Origin: Catenulispora yoronensis
GTDB lineage: Bacteria > Actinomycetota > Actinomycetes > Streptomycetales > Catenulisporaceae
DNA: 64,000 nucleotides
Direction: 5' to 3'
Assembly (NCBI RefSeq): GCF_039531695.1
Contig: NZ_BAAAQN010000028.1
Span: forward strand, 62,001-126,000
Below, piece after piece: positions 16,501 to 25,191 of this stretch (positions within the stretch are counted from its first letter, which is position 1; every line of letters begins with the position of its first letter). The notes under the pieces are model-generated. The model did not search any database. It worked only from the letters and a program-made list of their open reading frames with translations, and was not told where the DNA came from. Both the position numbers and the translations under genes were made by a program.

Positions 16501-18051
16501 GGCGGCGCTGGCAGCTGCGGTGCCAGTGGTGGGAGCGGCTGCGGGAGTGCCGGTGACGCGAGCGTCGACAGGTGGGGCGGCGGCGGGAGTGCCGATGGCG
16601 GGAGTGGCGGCGTCGAGAGGAGTGCCAGTGGTGGGAGTACCAGCGGCGGGAGCGTCGACAGGTGGGGCGGCGGCCGGAATGCCGAAGGCGGGAATGCCGA
16701 TGGCGGGAGTGGCAGCGGCGAGTGGAGTGCCAGTGGCGGGAACGCTGGCGGTGGGAGCGTCGGCAGGCAGGGTGTCGGTGGTTTGGGCAGTTCGCGGGCT
16801 GGTGGGCGAGGCGTCGGCAGCGGGAGTATTGGCGACTGGGGCTTCGGCAGCGGGAGTGTCGGCAGCTGAGGCGTCGGCATCGCGCGCGTTCGCGGCTGGG
16901 GCGTTGGTAACCGAGGGGGCGGTGTGGTCGTTCGCGGACAGGGGCTCGGTGGCTAGGCCGTCGGTTGGCGGAGCGTCGGCGGAGGCGGAGTCGCTGGTGG
17001 GCGAGGATTCGGCGGCATGGGCGCTCGCGGCTGGGGCGCGTTCGGCGGCAGGGGCACTCGCGGCTGAGGCGTGCTCGGCGGCGTGGGTGTTCGCAGCGGG
17101 GGTGTGGCTGGCCAGTGCGTTGGCAGGGTGGGCGTTGGTGGCTGGGGTGTCGGTGGGGTGAGTCTGGGTGTTGGCTGACCGGGGGCCGGTGGGTGGGGGG
17201 ATTAGCGCGGGGATGTGGAAGGCGCCGGCGATTACTGCTACGCGGAGGTGGGTGTGGGCGGCTAGGCAGGCGCGCATCCAGGCTTCGCGGTGGAGGTCTT
17301 GGTTGGGGGGTGGTGGGGTTGCTGGGGGGTGCTGTTTGCCCTCCACGCGACCTCCATATGGAGCACGTAGTGAGTGGGGTGTTTGGTTGTCGGGGGGTTC
17401 ACTCGTTTGGGTCAGTGTGGTGGTGTCGTGGCGGAAGGTCCAGCCTATGGCGAGGGCTGCGCGGCGGATTTGGTCGGGGGTGCTGCCTGGGGATTGGGCT
17501 TCGACGAGGCGGTCCCAGAGGTCGTCGTCGGGGCGTCCGATGGCGGCGGCTTTCATGGTGGTGGCGAGGGTTGGGGTTTGGGGGGTGGTGGTCGGGGTGG
17601 ACCAGGCTCGGCTGGACAGGGGTAGGTCGAAGGGGATGACTTCGACGTTGTGTTGGGCGGCCCAGCGGATGGCGGCGAGTTCGGGGGAGAAGTCGGCGAA
17701 GGGGTAGAAGGCCAGGCCGTGTTCGTGGTGGCCGGCGAGGGCGATGGGGGCTTGGGTTGCCGGGTCGGCCAGCCAGGGCAGCCAGGGTGCTGCTTCGGTC
17801 GGTAGTTCGATCAGGAGGGCTTGGGGGTTCGCCGCGTCGAGCATTGCCGGGATGGCCGCGGCGATGGCGGGGGAGTGGTGGCGGACGCCGATCAGGTAAG
17901 GATTCCGCGAAGCGGCCAACGCCTCGATGGCCTCGATGGCACCGATGGCACCGATGGCACCGATGGCACCGATGGCCTCGGTGGTGGGGGTGGTGGGGGT
18001 GGTGGGGAGGAGATGGGGTGCTGTCTGCGGGTCCTTATCCTCGGAGGGCAT
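13507..18051 (-). CDS. DUF5682-like and VWA domain protein with homopolymer tract
   Basis: A 1514-residue protein. Residues about 45-250 and 560-1100 resemble the DUF5682 family (YLIGVRHHSPA at the start; SLVPYAFPLLDERSGYPAG after the insert). Between them sits an insert of about 280 residues of Ala/Pro/Thr/Ser (16.33-17.17 kb). Residues about 1345-1510 are a von Willebrand A domain with the MIDAS motif DVSGSM and the later VGGGTH and VSDFEE metal-site loops. VWA proteins partner with MoxR ATPases, as here. A run of 22 C on the coding strand (14626-14647) encodes seven prolines (1136-1142). Codon 666 (16054-16056) is TTA. A 9-bp repeat at 17921-17983 encodes AIG units (about residues 23-44). 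The ATG at 18049-18051 overlaps the moxR gene by 17 bases and has GGGAG 7 bases upstream. Confidence 0.85.
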   Translation of the reverse strand: MPSEDKDPQTAPHLLPTTPTTPTTEAIGAIGAIGAIGAIEAIEALAASRNPYLIGVRHHSPAIAAAIPAMLDAANPQALLIELPTEAAPWLPWLADPATQAPIALAGHHEHGLAFYPFADFSPELAAIRWAAQHNVEVIPFDLPLSSRAWSTPTTTPQTPTLATTMKAAAIGRPDDDLWDRLVEAQSPGSTPDQIRRAALAIGWTFRHDTTTLTQTSEPPDNQTPHSLRAPYGGRVEGKQHPPATPPPPNQDLHREAWMRACLAAHTHLRVAVIAGAFHIPALIPPPTGPRSANTQTHPTDTPATNAHPANALASHTPAANTHAAEHASAASAPAAERAPAASAHAAESSPTSDSASADAPPTDGLATEPLSANDHTAPSVTNAPAANARDADASAADTPAAEAPVANTPAADASPTSPRTAQTTDTLPADAPTASVPATGTPLAAATPAIGIPAFGIPAAAPPVDAPAAGTPTTGTPLDAATPAIGTPAAAPPVDARVTGTPAAAPTTGTAAASAAGAPAAAIPAVDPLPTSAPLVAIPAAEALAASGHRAGDPTVDTVRAALASVTTAAMSLVPYAFPLLDERSGYPAGIRDPAWQQAVFEAGGDAGGVEVALAVKVVAVCRRLRLAGHAAGPAEAAQVVRLAVDLARLRGLPAPARGELVEALQSVLAHGETLGRGRAVAAAMSVVLVGEGRGRVAPSAPRAGLRPAVVELLRELRLPGPDDAGKDIRLDPLRSALDRRREITLRRLLTCGVGYAERTDVGTPDGAPALTRRWQAAWSPSVEANLDLLTIHGITLGQAAEGRLRQAFRAEVDAGGPTAAETVAGLTAAAECGLPVLVAERLRAAAGDLVPSASLPELLAAADAVDAIRLGHVAGIDPSELAELAELAELSEQSRVPDLSELSSTLDTAAVGRLDGLRGSDDTADARTIAALATRASRVGGELRLDAALQTLEAEGSPLVAGAAAGARALIGTLPADRLGERAAGWIDGAVTTEARTALRRKLTGLLTAAEPLCASAPEVLDPLADRIESLPDDAFLARLPALRGGFTAVSPAGRDRILDAVELRIGARVRGSGRADNASPEALHAATLADRAGAAALAAAGMMIPDITLTDQAGDAAQVATAIAAPDTPTTNPPPPPPPTSTLPPQIRWRLLLGRDQSALPPSSLRYASALDELYGYGHDHGEGAAHEQRGARGGRERAYPTVREWSEELGELFGVSVREEVLGQAAAAGRVDAIAELDPATVRPSVELLRNVLSLAGGLPESAVAKLRPLVKRIVEQLAAELAHRMRPALTGLTSPRPTSRPSGPLDLPRTIRANMATARRAPDGSVTLLPERPVFHTRARRQSDWRIILVVDVSGSMESSVIWSALTASVFAAVPALTTHFLAFSTEVVDFTDHAADPLSLLMEVRVGGGTHIAAGLAAARALVTVPSRTMVVLVSDFEEGAPIGGLLGEVRRLAESGCTLLGCASLDDSGRPRYSTGTAGALVSAGMPVAALSPTELAAWVGEKVRSR
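14626..14647 (+). repeat. 22-base poly-G tract inside the VWA gene (poly-C on the coding strand)
   Basis: Twenty-two consecutive G residues lie in coding sequence and are read as a proline run. The gene is in frame at this length. A change of one or two bases would shift the frame about 200 codons before the VWA domain. Such tracts are classic slipped-strand mispairing sites in other bacteria. A sequencing or assembly length error is also possible. Confidence 0.9.
16330..17170 (-). repeat. Low-complexity Ala/Pro/Thr/Ser repeat insert in the DUF5682 region
   Basis: About 280 codons built from degenerate units such as TPAAD, TGTPLAAATPAIG and PPVDA. It interrupts two conserved segments of the DUF5682-like region. 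The composition differs from flanking sequence, and third-position usage flips at its left border. Confidence 0.75.
17921..17983 (-). repeat. 9-bp tandem repeat, seven copies, encoding AIG/AIE units
   Basis: Seven contiguous 9-bp units of the form GCNCCGATG or GCCTCGATG near the 5' end of the DUF5682-VWA gene. They encode repeated Ala-Ile-Gly/Glu. The period is a multiple of three, so copy-number change keeps the frame. Confidence 0.9.
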
Positions 18052-19213
18052 CGCGGAGCTCCCACATTCGTTGCCAGGGGCGGGCGCCGTTTTGGGCTCG
18101 GCGGCGGATGGCGGAGTCCCAGTAGGCGAGGAGGCGGGCGGTGTCGGTGGGGTCGTCTTTGCGGACTACGCCGAGGAGGTGGCCAGGGAGCAGGGACAGG
18201 ACGTCGCGGTCGGTGGGGAAGTAGGCGGCGGAGAGAGCCAGGGAGGTTGCCACGCCCACGGCTTCGGCTGTGGACATGACTGTTGAGGGGCGTTCGATTT
18301 CCCAGCCTTCGGCGGTGCGGCCGGAGCGGAGGTCGCGGAAGGCGGTGACCAGGACGTCGAGGACTGTGTCGTCGACTCCGAAGGAGTGGTCTGTCACTGC
18401 CTTGGCCAGGGCGGTGCGGGCTTGCCGGCGGACCAGGGCTACTTCGGCGTCGGGGTCGGCGATGGGGCCTATGGTCTCGAAGTTGAAGCGGCGCTTGAGG
18501 GCCGCGGACATCTCGGAGACGCCGCGGTCGCGGAGGTTCGCTGTGGCGATTACGGTGAAGCCGGGGGCTGCGTAGACGGCGCCGTCGGTGTCGCCTGAGA
18601 GTTCGGGTACTGCGATGCGGCGGTCGGACAGGATCGAGACCAGGGCGTCCTGGACCTCGGGCAGGCAGCGCGTCACCTCCTCGATCCGCGCCACGCCGCC
18701 GTTGCGCATCGCGGCCATGACGGGGGACGGCACCAGCGCCTCGCCGGTCGGGCCCTTGGCGAGCAGCAGCGCGTAGTTCCAGCCGTAGCGCAGGTGGTCC
18801 TCGGTGGTGCCCGCCGTGCCCTGGACGACGCGCGTGCTGTCGCCGCAGACCGCCGCCGCCAGTAGTTCGCTGAGCATTGATTTGGCGGTGCCGGGCTCGC
18901 CGACGAGCATCAGCCCGCGTTCTCCGGCCAGCGTGACGACGCAACGTTCGATGAGGTCGCGGTCGCCGACGAACTTGCCGAGGATCTCCATGCGCGAAGG
19001 AGCCGCGGAACCCTTCGGCAGCTCCAGAACCGATCCGCCGCTGCCGCAGATGAATGTGACCACGGCGCGCGGCGTCAGCCACCACCCGGGCGGGCGCGGC
19101 CCGCCGTCGTACGCGGCCAGGAACGCCAGTTCGGCGCCGTACACAGCCTCCGCTGGTTCGACCTGCCTGGCCGTGCCACCAACCGTCGCAGAGCTCATCG
19201 ACTCACTCCCCAT
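18035..19213 (-). CDS. MoxR-family AAA+ ATPase
   Basis: A 392-residue AAA+ protein of the MoxR type. Walker A is GEPGTAKS (about residue 103), the Walker B-like strand ends ARIEEV, sensor 1 is in VIATANLRDRG, and an arginine finger region ALKRRFNFE follows. MoxR ATPases act as chaperone-like machines with VWA partners, often inserting metals or assembling complexes. The VWA partner is encoded next, with a 17-base overlap. Two starts are plausible: 19213 with GGAGG 9 bases upstream, or 19198 with GGGGAG 7 bases upstream; the longer form is given. The gap to the upstream gene is only 3 bases, so translational coupling is likely. Confidence 0.9.
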   Translation of the reverse strand: MGSESMSSATVGGTARQVEPAEAVYGAELAFLAAYDGGPRPPGWWLTPRAVVTFICGSGGSVLELPKGSAAPSRMEILGKFVGDRDLIERCVVTLAGERGLMLVGEPGTAKSMLSELLAAAVCGDSTRVVQGTAGTTEDHLRYGWNYALLLAKGPTGEALVPSPVMAAMRNGGVARIEEVTRCLPEVQDALVSILSDRRIAVPELSGDTDGAVYAAPGFTVIATANLRDRGVSEMSAALKRRFNFETIGPIADPDAEVALVRRQARTALAKAVTDHSFGVDDTVLDVLVTAFRDLRSGRTAEGWEIERPSTVMSTAEAVGVATSLALSAAYFPTDRDVLSLLPGHLLGVVRKDDPTDTARLLAYWDSAIRRRAQNGARPWQRMWELRDALRG

Positions 19214-19216
19214 CGC

Positions 19217-22200
19217 TCAACGCCTCCGACCGGTCTTCAGCTCCTCCAACCGCGGCGGATCGCCGTCCACCACCCGCTGCCACGCCGCCTCGAACAAGTC
19301 GACGACCGGCAGCCTCGGCACGATGATGTCCAGCTCCACCCGGCCCTGCGCGCTGATCCCGAGCCACCGCGACTTCCACGCCTCCACCGGCAGCACCGGC
19401 GCCCCGAACGCGTGCCAGGCCCCGGGCAGGAACATCGTCCGGCCGGCGCGGGCCCGCGTTCCGGTCACCACCAGCTCCGTCGCGCTGAGTTCGGCGCGCG
19501 CCGCCTTCAGCCGCGCCGGCTTCCATCCGGTCCATGCGGCGGTGTTGCGGTCGGTCGGGTCCGGCAGCGCGAGCAGCATCAGGTAGAGCGCCGCAGCGTC
19601 GGGTGAGAGGCTGAGGCGGGTCGCGGCTGCTTCGACGAGGTGCGGTACCGACCGGGTCGGGTCCTGCGCCGGATACGGTTCGCCGACCTCGGGTTCGACC
19701 ATGACCGCGTCCAGGGCCCCGCTCAGAACCGTGCGCAGCAGCGGGACCGCCGAGCCGCCGGGGCCCAGGACGACCATCAGGTCGAGCGCCGGGTCGTCGG
19801 CGCCGCTCAGGTCGCCCGGCACCACCTGCGTGAGGTACCAGCCGTTGTTGCCCAGCCGGGCGCGGAACGGCCCGATCTTGACCCAGGGCGCGTCCTCGGG
19901 GCTGGGGTCGTCAGTCGCGACGGCCTGGATCCCGAGCGTCGTCTCGAGCCGGTCCACGCCCTGGACCCAGCCGCTGTTGATCCGTGTTCCCGTATCGCAG
20001 AGCCGGTCGCGGAGAAGCCGGGCGGCCTCGGGCAGGACAGCGCGGAGCGGATCGCCATAGGGCAGGCGGTAGGCCAGCCACAGCAGTGCCCGTGCGACGT
20101 CCCGTGCCCTGTCCTCGCCAAGCCCTTTGCTGTCGCCGTAGCTGCTGCTGTCAGCGGCGTCGGCGGCCGTGAACGGCGTCTGCATCAGCTGCCACGAGCC
20201 GAGGTCGGACAGGCCCTGCAAGATGTCCGAGACCGGGATCCGGGTCCGCCAGGAGTTCCTCAGCTTCAACGCGGTGTGTGCCTCGGTGATCAGTTCCTCG
20301 GAGACCGCGGCCCTCCTGCCGTACTGCTCCACCCACCACGCCGCCGCGGCCTCAACATCAGGACCCTTGGTCCAGAGCTCTGCGATGTCGGCTCCGGCCA
20401 GCGCTGTGAGCAGCTTGACGCGCGCCTGATCGCTGATCCGTTCGAATTGGCTGAACGCCGCTTTCGCCTGCGCGGGCTTGAGCCCGAGCCGGTTGCGAGT
20501 CTCGGGGTCGAGCTTGCTTCCGCCGTAGCGCTGTACGCCGGGCAGGCCGGCCAGGGCGATCACCGCTTCCGGCACGGTGAGACCGGTGGCGGTGGCGAAA
20601 CGCTCGGCGGCCGACGGGTCCCAGGCGAACGGCCCCGATGCGAGCAGGTCCGCGACGCGGTCGAGCAGCCCCTCCGGCCATCGGCCGACCGTGTTCCGCA
20701 CGGTCAGTGTCCAGCCGTCGATCTTCTCGTCGAACGTCTCGGTGGCGCTGAGCTGGACGCCGTGCCAGAAGATGACCATCTGATTGTCGCGGTATTCGTT
20801 CTCGACGGCGCACAGCACGACGCAGCCGTTCGGAGTCGGCAGCACCCGCCCCGTCGTGTCGGTCCGCTTCACGTCCGGGCCGTCCAGCTGCACGTTCCGG
20901 ACGCCCCGGATCCCCGAGGCGGCGTCGGTGATCCCGGACGCGGCCACCGCCGCGACCAGCTGCGACAGCGTGCGGCGCACGGCGTCGGGCTGGATCGGCG
21001 AGGCGGCGCGGTACGCCAACGCCGGCAGCGCCGCCAGCAGGTCGACGGCCTGGAGCATCTTGGCGCCGCCATGCTGCTGCTTCGAGATGTCCTTGCCCTG
21101 GAAGGCGGAGACCAGATGGGAGAGGCTGATTCCGGGCGGAAGCGGTGTCTCGTTGTAGTACGCCCGCCCCACGTCCGCCAGGTTCGCGGCGGCGGCCATG
21201 AGGTCGATGTTCCACGGCGGCAGCGTCAGGCGGGGATCGAGGACGTCGTCGTCGTCCGCTTCGCCGTGGGCGTCGAGCGCCTCGGCGATCCGGGTGACGT
21301 CGGCCTCGCGCTCGATCGCCTCGCGGACGTACCCGGCGATCCCGGCGATCAGGTTCGGGTGGGTGACCTCGGGCAGCTCGGTGCGGACGGCCTCGACGAT
21401 CGGCGCCAGGGTGAGCGCATCGGCGTTGTCCGTGGTGTCGTCACCAGCGGCGTCTTCACTATCCGTAAAACCCTTCAAGCCGCGCTTGGCCGCCTCCATC
21501 AGAGCCCTGGCACGCGCCGCGTCGATGGTGCGGAGGAACCCGGACGCTGCCTCGTCGCGAGGGACCAGGTAGTGCCAGTAGTCCACTGGCGGAACGCACC
21601 ACGTTCCCTTGGCGTACTTCGGCGCCCGCTCGCCGACCGGGAGCTCCGCGGTCTTGCGGCCGTGCGATACGTCGACAGCCTGGCTCGCGTCGGTCAGCGT
21701 CAGGTTGTTCCACTGCCCCCAGCCGTGGTTGCCGACGGTCATCGCGCTGGTGGTCGCCGACGACGCCGCACTCCCGGGGAAGGCCACCAGGCCCACCGGA
21801 ATGTCGGAGCCGTGCTCCTCCACGGCCAGGTCGAGGCGGAACGAGCGGCCGTCGACCGCCTCGCCGACCAGGGCCTCGTCGGAGCCAAAGCCGGAGCCAG
21901 AACCAGAACCAGAACCAATTCCGGCGCCAGAACCAGCACTCTGATGAACACGCCAGCCGAGCAATCCGTCCGCGGCGCCCAGCGGACTGGCCTCGGTCCC
22001 CGGCACGACCGGCCGGACCCAGCACAGGTGCCGCCGAAGCGTCCGGCCGTCCGGCAGCCGGTCCTCGAAGAACGACGGCAGGCTGGCGCGCCCGATGGCC
22101 CCGGTGGCCGGATCGAACTCGTTCCAGACGGTGCCGTGCATGCCGTTGAGCCGCCAGTAGGTCGTGCCGTCCGACACGATCGTCCCCGACTCCTCGATGG

Positions 22201-24322
22201 TGGTGTCGCCGGCCCGCAGCGGACGGCCGCCGAACGACCGGCCGTGGCCCGGGATCTCCATGGACGTGACGGACCCCGAGAAGTAGCCGAAATCCGACGC
22301 CTCCAGCATCCGGAGCGGCTCGCCGGACCAGTAGCCGGTGGAGATTCCCGGACCCCGCCAGAGAATCAGCAGCTGGCCGTCGGCGTGCCGGAGGGTGAAG
22401 TTCCAGATCTGCTGGGCCGGCGGGATCGCGGCCAGGTGTTCCAGGACGGTCCCGGTCCCGTCGACGACCGCGATGTTCGCGTCCTTCTTCACCAGCAGGT
22501 AGGGCCACTGCTCGACGACCTCGTACCGGCCGTCGGACGCCGTCGGCACCGACGCGCCGGGATCGGCGTCGACGTCGATCCCGCTCAGCTTGGCGCAGGC
22601 CGCGTCGAGCGCGGGCCACGAGTACTCGTCGAGAATCCCCGAACGCAGCGCGTGCGCCAGCACCGGGGCGACATCGAACGTCGCGACGTGGCGCACCGGC
22701 TCCGGGTTGACCGCCACGACCGGTGCCGACGCCGCGCGCCGGACCAGGTGCAGTACCGCGTGCAGCTGCGGAAGGCCGCCGGAGTCCACTTGCGCGGCCC
22801 GGTGCTCCAGCCACCGGGACACGCCGACCAGCAAGCCGGGCGCCGAGGCGAGTTCGGCGAAGCGGTCGGCGATCGGGCTCGTCTTATGGGAGTTGTTGTA
22901 GGAGGAGCCGGCCGCGAACTGGTCGAGTCCACTGTCGATCAGAGTGCTGAAGTACTCGTCGGCGGCGAACGCGGCCAGTCCGCGCCGCTCGGAGGGGTCG
23001 TCCGGGTCGAGCCAGGCGTCGACGTCGAACCGCCGGACCCGCCGCGGATCGGGGTCGACGACGAGCGGCAGCCCGAGGTCCAGGCACAGGTCGATCAGGT
23101 CGGCGTCGACGCGGTGCTGGTCGACGACGTCCAGCGGCGTGCCCTCGGCGCGCAGCCGCGGCGCCATCCGCTCCACCAGGGCCTGCAACGCGGGCATCCG
23201 GCGCCAGCGCCGACCGCGGTGCGCGACGAACCGGGCGAGCCATCCGGCGGCGCCGTCGGAGGGCAGCGCCTCGGCCGGCACCTGCTCGATCGGAGCGGTC
23301 AGGGCCTCCAGCGCGCCGCACTCGGCGAGCAGGTCGAGCCAGAAGGCCTCGGCCTCGCCGGTGTCCGCGCCGGGGAAGGCCGGGTTCATCGCGAGCAGCT
23401 TGCCGCGTACCGCCGGTTCGGCCTTCGCCAGCTTGACCAGGCTGGGGGCGTAGGAGACCCAGAACGGCTTGGCGGCCCGGACGAGCGCGGGCTGGTCCAG
23501 CAGGTCCCGCAGCAGGCTGATTTCCTGCTCGACTACGTTCAGACCGGCGGCCTTGGCCAGCCGCTTCATGTCCGCGGCCAGGGTCGCGTAGGGCGGCAGG
23601 CCGCCGCTGGTCCGCTCGGTGACCAGGAGACGGAAGCGCTGGAACGCCTCGGGCGCGGCGGTCCGGGCCGACAGGGCTCTGGCATACTCGCCGACCGCCT
23701 TGGCCGGCAGCGCGCCGTTGAGCGCGAACTCCAGGAACGACTCGGCCAGCACGTCCTCGTCGACGGGCAGGCCGTGGGCCCGCTCGGCGTCGCGGGCCTT
23801 GGTGAACATGGTCGCGGCGTAGTTCTTGTTCTCGGCCGTCAGGAACATCCGGCCGACCTGCTCGTAGTACGACGGCAGGAAGTGCGGGACGGCGGCGGCC
23901 AGGCGCTTGCCGAGGGCGTCGAAGCCCTCCTTCGCCAAGCCCGGCTTGTTGCGCGCCTGACGGCCCAGGCGCTCGATCTCCTTGACCAGGGCCAGCGCGT
24001 GATGGCCGTTGGCGGGGTCGTTGACCAGGGCCCAGGCCGGGAAACCGAGGGACTTGCGCAGGACGACACCGACATCCGCGGTGTCCGCCTCGAGCCGGCC
24101 GAACCCGAGGAACTCCATCGTCAGGTCCTCGGCCTCGCCGAGCGCGCGCGGAACGAGGCGCACGACCGTGCGGCCCTCCAGCGCGGGGTGCTGGTAGGCG
24201 CGCGCCTGGAGCACGTCCTCGCGGTCCCCGGGCCGGTCGTCCGGCCCGCCGGTCCACGGGATCACGGCCCCGGCGTCCAGCAGCGCCTCGGTCGCGGCGG
24301 CGGTCTGGGTCTCGGCGCTCAC
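19217..24322 (-). CDS. Very large protein (1701 residues) of unknown function in the MoxR-VWA operon
   Basis: I cannot assign a function. The start is a GTG at 24320-24322 overlapping the previous stop (GTGA); the reading frame stays open much further upstream, but that part is antisense-like shadow of the DUF4132-like gene. The first about 600 residues are alpha-helical and Leu/Ala/Glu rich, suggesting repeat-like helical scaffolding. The middle (about 600-900) has alternating strands with WPYLLVKK, LWRGPG and YWRLNG segments, reminiscent of a beta-propeller. A Gly/Ser repeat (about 795-812, at 21888-21940) forms a linker. The last third is mixed. No signal peptide or membrane segment is seen, so it is cytoplasmic. 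Large proteins of this kind accompany MoxR, DUF5682-VWA and SWIM genes in actinobacteria, which suggests a scaffold or effector of the complex. Confidence 0.7.
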   Translation of the reverse strand: MSAETQTAAATEALLDAGAVIPWTGGPDDRPGDREDVLQARAYQHPALEGRTVVRLVPRALGEAEDLTMEFLGFGRLEADTADVGVVLRKSLGFPAWALVNDPANGHHALALVKEIERLGRQARNKPGLAKEGFDALGKRLAAAVPHFLPSYYEQVGRMFLTAENKNYAATMFTKARDAERAHGLPVDEDVLAESFLEFALNGALPAKAVGEYARALSARTAAPEAFQRFRLLVTERTSGGLPPYATLAADMKRLAKAAGLNVVEQEISLLRDLLDQPALVRAAKPFWVSYAPSLVKLAKAEPAVRGKLLAMNPAFPGADTGEAEAFWLDLLAECGALEALTAPIEQVPAEALPSDGAAGWLARFVAHRGRRWRRMPALQALVERMAPRLRAEGTPLDVVDQHRVDADLIDLCLDLGLPLVVDPDPRRVRRFDVDAWLDPDDPSERRGLAAFAADEYFSTLIDSGLDQFAAGSSYNNSHKTSPIADRFAELASAPGLLVGVSRWLEHRAAQVDSGGLPQLHAVLHLVRRAASAPVVAVNPEPVRHVATFDVAPVLAHALRSGILDEYSWPALDAACAKLSGIDVDADPGASVPTASDGRYEVVEQWPYLLVKKDANIAVVDGTGTVLEHLAAIPPAQQIWNFTLRHADGQLLILWRGPGISTGYWSGEPLRMLEASDFGYFSGSVTSMEIPGHGRSFGGRPLRAGDTTIEESGTIVSDGTTYWRLNGMHGTVWNEFDPATGAIGRASLPSFFEDRLPDGRTLRRHLCWVRPVVPGTEASPLGAADGLLGWRVHQSAGSGAGIGSGSGSGSGFGSDEALVGEAVDGRSFRLDLAVEEHGSDIPVGLVAFPGSAASSATTSAMTVGNHGWGQWNNLTLTDASQAVDVSHGRKTAELPVGERAPKYAKGTWCVPPVDYWHYLVPRDEAASGFLRTIDAARARALMEAAKRGLKGFTDSEDAAGDDTTDNADALTLAPIVEAVRTELPEVTHPNLIAGIAGYVREAIEREADVTRIAEALDAHGEADDDDVLDPRLTLPPWNIDLMAAAANLADVGRAYYNETPLPPGISLSHLVSAFQGKDISKQQHGGAKMLQAVDLLAALPALAYRAASPIQPDAVRRTLSQLVAAVAASGITDAASGIRGVRNVQLDGPDVKRTDTTGRVLPTPNGCVVLCAVENEYRDNQMVIFWHGVQLSATETFDEKIDGWTLTVRNTVGRWPEGLLDRVADLLASGPFAWDPSAAERFATATGLTVPEAVIALAGLPGVQRYGGSKLDPETRNRLGLKPAQAKAAFSQFERISDQARVKLLTALAGADIAELWTKGPDVEAAAAWWVEQYGRRAAVSEELITEAHTALKLRNSWRTRIPVSDILQGLSDLGSWQLMQTPFTAADAADSSSYGDSKGLGEDRARDVARALLWLAYRLPYGDPLRAVLPEAARLLRDRLCDTGTRINSGWVQGVDRLETTLGIQAVATDDPSPEDAPWVKIGPFRARLGNNGWYLTQVVPGDLSGADDPALDLMVVLGPGGSAVPLLRTVLSGALDAVMVEPEVGEPYPAQDPTRSVPHLVEAAATRLSLSPDAAALYLMLLALPDPTDRNTAAWTGWKPARLKAARAELSATELVVTGTRARAGRTMFLPGAWHAFGAPVLPVEAWKSRWLGISAQGRVELDIIVPRLPVVDLFEAAWQRVVDGDPPRLEELKTGRRR

Positions 24323-25191
24323 TGGTTCTCCCCCTCTTCCTTCACGACGCGGCCGGCGTAGAGGGCCGCGGCCATCCGCACGCCCTCCGACCACGCGATC
24401 GGCCCGACCTCGGCCAGCGGCAGCGTTGTCCCGGCGGCCGCGAACAGCAGCGGCCCGGTCTCGGTCCGGTAGTCGTCGTAGGCCTCGCCGCACCACATCC
24501 GGGCCTCGACGGTCCGGCCGTCCTCCAGCACCCGGCACACGGCCTCGCCGCCGCGCACCTGGTAGCCCAGGGAGGTCGCGCGGCCTGTCAGATGCCTGAC
24601 TTGCTCGTAGCGGCCGCCTTCGTAGGCGCGGTACTGGCGGGCGTCCGGCGCGAGGTCGGCGGGCTTGGTCCAGGTCTCCCGGAACAGCTGGTCGAAGGAC
24701 TGCTTCACGTCCAGCTCGGCGGCGAACTCGCGCAGTTCGCCCAGATCGGGCAGCAGCACCGGATGCGGTACGGCGAGCCGGTCGGCCGCCAGCCGCCGGG
24801 TGTCGCCGTCCAGGGTGACGACGCCGATCCCGCGCTCGTCGGCGGCCCGCAGGAATCCGACCTCCGCGGTGTCCCACTGTCCGTCGGCGTCGACCTCGGC
24901 CACGACCAGGTCCTTCAGCACCGCCTGCCACGCCGCGTCGGGCCAGACCCGCGCGAGCAGGGCGGCGGGCACCGGCAGCGAGCGCAGCATCCACTTCTCC
25001 ACCTCGGCGCGGCAGCTCTGCTCGTGCTGCGCCAGCCATTCGGCGAGCTGCCGCAGGTGCGCGACGGCGTCGTCGTCCTTCAGCTTCGCAGGCACTGCCC
25101 GCAGCCGTTTCCCGGCCGCGTTCCGCGCCACGACCTTGCCGGCGTCGAGGCTCACCTCGTATGCCGGGTCGGCGGTGGAGACCCACCCCAT
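24319..25191 (-). CDS. DUF4132-like protein, first gene of the MoxR-VWA operon
   Basis: A 290-residue cytoplasmic protein similar to the C-terminal region of DUF4132 proteins. The guide segments are LPDLGELREFA, QSFDQLFRETW (about residues 160-175), the GGRYEQVRHLTGRATSLGY block and the VEARMW strand. In larger family members this region follows a WGR domain; here it stands alone. The ATG at 25189-25191 has an excellent GGGGAGGA site 7 bases upstream and is the 5' end of the operon, with a 294-base divergent promoter region before it. Its stop overlaps the GTG of the 1701-residue gene. Function is unknown; some DUF4132 proteins occur in stress or conflict-type loci. Confidence 0.7.
   Translation of the reverse strand: MGWVSTADPAYEVSLDAGKVVARNAAGKRLRAVPAKLKDDDAVAHLRQLAEWLAQHEQSCRAEVEKWMLRSLPVPAALLARVWPDAAWQAVLKDLVVAEVDADGQWDTAEVGFLRAADERGIGVVTLDGDTRRLAADRLAVPHPVLLPDLGELREFAAELDVKQSFDQLFRETWTKPADLAPDARQYRAYEGGRYEQVRHLTGRATSLGYQVRGGEAVCRVLEDGRTVEARMWCGEAYDDYRTETGPLLFAAAGTTLPLAEVGPIAWSEGVRMAAALYAGRVVKEEGENQ

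Noticed and set aside
19640..24361. Plus-strand open frame of 1573 codons opposite the giant protein gene
   Set aside because: Low-information Arg/Gly/Val-rich translation; the minus strand has ribosome sites and overlapping starts typical of the operon.
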